This document shows, piece by piece, positions 62,302 to 64,000 of a DNA stretch of 64,000 bases. The stretch's first letter is position 1. Each line of letters opens with the position of its first letter. The DNA is from Bibersteinia trehalosi (lineage in GTDB: Bacteria; Pseudomonadota; Gammaproteobacteria; Enterobacterales; Pasteurellaceae): NCBI RefSeq assembly GCF_004346205.1, contig NZ_SMAM01000006.1, positions 102,839-166,838 of the forward strand, in the 5' to 3' direction. The position numbers were made by a program, and so were the translations under genes. The notes beneath the pieces are model-generated. The model had not been told where the DNA came from. It worked only from the letters and a program-made list of their open reading frames with translations, and did not search any database.

Positions 62302-62997
62302 TTATTTGTTTTCTAAAATAAATTCAACAGCCATTTGTGAATGGAGCTGTGCCGTATCAAAAAACGGGAGTGAGTGATCGTGTTGTTGCACCAGTAAACC
62401 AATTTCAGTACAACCTAAAATCACGCCTTCTGCGCCTTGAGTGGCTAGCTTATCAATGACGCTAAGGTAAAAAGCTTTGCTTTCAGGCAGAAATTTTCCT
62501 AAACACAGTTCTTCAAAAATAATACGATGAATTTCTGCTTGTTCGACAAGCGTTGGCATGATGGCTGTAATACCACGTTCAAGTAGCCCATCTTGGTAAA
62601 AAGGATCTTGCATAGTAAATGCGGTGCCGAGTACACCAATTTTATGTAAGCCCTGTGCTTTAATTGCGTTAGCTGTAGCATCTAGAATATGCAGAAAAGG
62701 GATATTAATCGCAGCTTGAATCTCAGGGGCATTTTTATGCATAGTGTTGGTGGCAAGCAAAATAGCCTCTGCCCCCATCTGCTCTAAGCGTTTTGCAGAT
62801 TTTGCTAGAATTTTGCCCGCTTGTTGCCAGTTTCCACTTTTTTGGCATTGCACAATATCTTCAAAATTTACACTATCAAGCAAAATGGGCGCAGAATAAT
62901 TTCCTCCTCTTACTTGATTAACTAATCGATTAATTTCTATATAGTAGGTTGCTGTACTTTCTGGCGACATTCCACCAATTATGCCAAGAGTCTTCAT
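62302..62997 (-). CDS. Aspartate/glutamate racemase family protein (YgeA-like)
   Basis: 231 residues. MKTLGIIGGMSPESTATYY is the usual start; the two catalytic regions are LLATNTMHK (Thr in place of the first cysteine, as in the E. coli L-specific enzyme) and VILGCTEIGLL (second cysteine present). Amino-acid racemase of the Asp/Glu/hydantoin superfamily. Substrate uncertain. Confidence 0.85.
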   Translation of the reverse strand: MKTLGIIGGMSPESTATYYIEINRLVNQVRGGNYSAPILLDSVNFEDIVQCQKSGNWQQAGKILAKSAKRLEQMGAEAILLATNTMHKNAPEIQAAINIPFLHILDATANAIKAQGLHKIGVLGTAFTMQDPFYQDGLLERGITAIMPTLVEQAEIHRIIFEELCLGKFLPESKAFYLSVIDKLATQGAEGVILGCTEIGLLVQQHDHSLPFFDTAQLHSQMAVEFILENK

Positions 62998-63020
62998 TTT
63001 ACTTCCTCTAGGTTAAACAT

Positions 63021-63042
63021 AAGGCAGACTTATGTCTGCCTT
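63021..63042 (-). terminator. Possible fruA terminator
   Basis: aaggcagac (63021-63029) / gtctgcctt (63034-63042), 20 bases after the fruA stop. The T-run on the minus strand is poor, so this may be an RNA-stabilising stem. Confidence 0.5.
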
Positions 63043-63061
63043 AAGATTGCTTCAGTCAAGC

Positions 63062-64000
63062 TTATTCTGCTTTAGGTTTGATTAGTGCATAAGTGACACC
63101 AGTGATAACTGAGCCAATTGCAATGGCTGCAATATACATCACAGGAGCAGAAACAAATGGAATCACGAATAAACCACCGTGTGGGGCTTGAAGCGTAATA
63201 CCTAAGCTCATAGAAATTGCACCTGCGACAGCACCGCCTAAGATAGAGGTACCAATTACACGCACAGGATCAGCTGCAACGAATGGTAATGCACCTTCTG
63301 AGATGAAGCATAAACCTAATACAAACGATGGTTTACCTGCATCACGTTGGTTTACAGTGAATTTATTGCGAGCAATCATTGTTGCAATTGCCATACCGAT
63401 AGGCGGAACCATACCTGCCGCCATTACTGCAGCCATTGGTGCATATTGTTGTGAAGCAATTAAGCCCACGCCAAAGGTATAAGCCGCTTTATTCACTGGG
63501 CCGCCCATATCCACACACATCATCGCGCCTAAAATCGCCCCTAAGATAAGAGCGTTGGTTTGTCCCATATTGTTCAACCAAGCGACAAGGCTATCCATTA
63601 ACGCTTTCACTGGTGGGTTGATGAGATAGATCATCGCAAGACCCACAATCGCCGTGCCAAGTAAAGGCAAAATTAAAATCGGTTTAAGTGAGGCAAAACT
63701 TGGAGCAAGTTGGATCTTGTCATTTAAGAATTTCACCACATAACCTGCTAGGAAACCGGCAAAGATACCACCTAAAATTCCAGCCCCTGCGGTTGTTGCT
63801 AACATACCGCCAGTTAAACCGACAGCTAAACCTGGACGGTCTGCAATAGAGTAGGCGACATAACCTGCGAATACTGCAATCATTAAGTGGAATGCCGCAC
63901 CGCCACCGATATCCATCAACGCTTTTGGTAAGCCGAATGCAATTGATTCATCTTGGAATGCGGTATGACCAAACATAAAGGAGATGGCAATTAACAAACC
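63062..64000 (-). CDS. fruA: FruA, fructose PTS EIIC domain (5' end missing)
   Basis: 312 residues of the membrane-embedded EIIC domain; the frame runs off the right edge. About eight membrane segments, with MCVDMGGPVNKAAYTFGVGL and CFISEGALPFVAADPVRVIG, the sugar-binding signatures of fructose-family permeases, and LQAPHGGLFVIPF near the end. Takes up fructose as fructose-1-phosphate. The EIIB domains and fruK/fruB should lie just outside the window. Confidence 0.93.
   Translation of the reverse strand, partial: GLLIAISFMFGHTAFQDESIAFGLPKALMDIGGGAAFHLMIAVFAGYVAYSIADRPGLAVGLTGGMLATTAGAGILGGIFAGFLAGYVVKFLNDKIQLAPSFASLKPILILPLLGTAIVGLAMIYLINPPVKALMDSLVAWLNNMGQTNALILGAILGAMMCVDMGGPVNKAAYTFGVGLIASQQYAPMAAVMAAGMVPPIGMAIATMIARNKFTVNQRDAGKPSFVLGLCFISEGALPFVAADPVRVIGTSILGGAVAGAISMSLGITLQAPHGGLFVIPFVSAPVMYIAAIAIGSVITGVTYALIKPKAE

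Overview
This window is chromosomal DNA from a member of the Pasteurellaceae. Gene content and order are gammaproteobacterial: hflKC-purA, zapA-6S RNA-ygfA, yibN-secB-gpsA-cysE, recR-ybaB and a complete mal regulon. The sequence is dotted with the nine-base uptake signal ACAAGCGGT / ACCGCTTGT, usually as inverted pairs just after genes. That version of the signal is the Apl type, typical of the Actinobacillus / Mannheimia / Glaesserella side of the family. I cannot name the species.

Layout. 1-2.4 kb: the end of a nitrite reductase operon (nrfC, nrfD), a glycosyltransferase and tRNA-Leu(GAG). 2.5-7.4 kb: hflK, hflC, purA, remains of a SulP anion transporter and htpX. 7.4-13.5 kb, mostly minus strand: a tRNA-Gly/tRNA-Leu unit, tyrS, a probable Fur-controlled small RNA, ycfL, hinT, a membrane methyltransferase-like gene, ygfA, 6S RNA, zapA, then ygfB (+) and rlmN (-). 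13.6-26.1 kb: a histidine operon with leader peptide and attenuator. All its enzymes appear intact (hisG, D, C, B, H, A, F, IE), but it is interrupted by foreign-looking genes: a RhuM-Fic protein, an acetyltransferase, an IS200-like transposase between two ~100-bp palindrome-rich repeats, an unknown helical protein, a broken BRO-N fragment, a DUF559 endonuclease-like gene inside its own palindromic repeats, and a 358-residue protein whose end resembles the AcrVA2-related family. 26.1-41.4 kb: kbp, tig, yibN-secB-gpsA-cysE, rnr, mpl, fbp, an HbpA/DppA-type lipoprotein, grxA, typA, recR and ybaB. 41.5-58.8 kb: the maltose/maltodextrin system, with malK-lamB-malM diverging from malEFG-malS, then malT diverging from malP-malQ. 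58.8-64 kb: a ZIP transporter, a ~650-bp stretch of gene remnants, ilvD, an Asp/Glu racemase family gene and part of fruA.

How it works together. The maltose block is a complete uptake and breakdown route: LamB porin, MalE/F/G/K import, MalP and MalQ in the cytoplasm and MalT as activator, with a perfect-arm CRP site in the malK-malE control region. Its periplasmic amylase gene malS has an in-frame stop 60 codons before its natural end. The his operon is the most unusual region. Its biosynthetic genes look richer in G+C than their surroundings and carry four exact copies of the other family uptake signal (Hin type, AAGTGCGGT), which I did not see elsewhere in the window. This fits acquisition from a Hin-type relative, with several later insertions that kept the his genes readable.

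Best candidates for something new: the interrupted his operon with its two separate one-ORF-plus-palindromic-repeat elements, and a ~70-nt Fur-box small RNA between tyrS and ycfL. All assignments come from reading the sequence; no database search was run.
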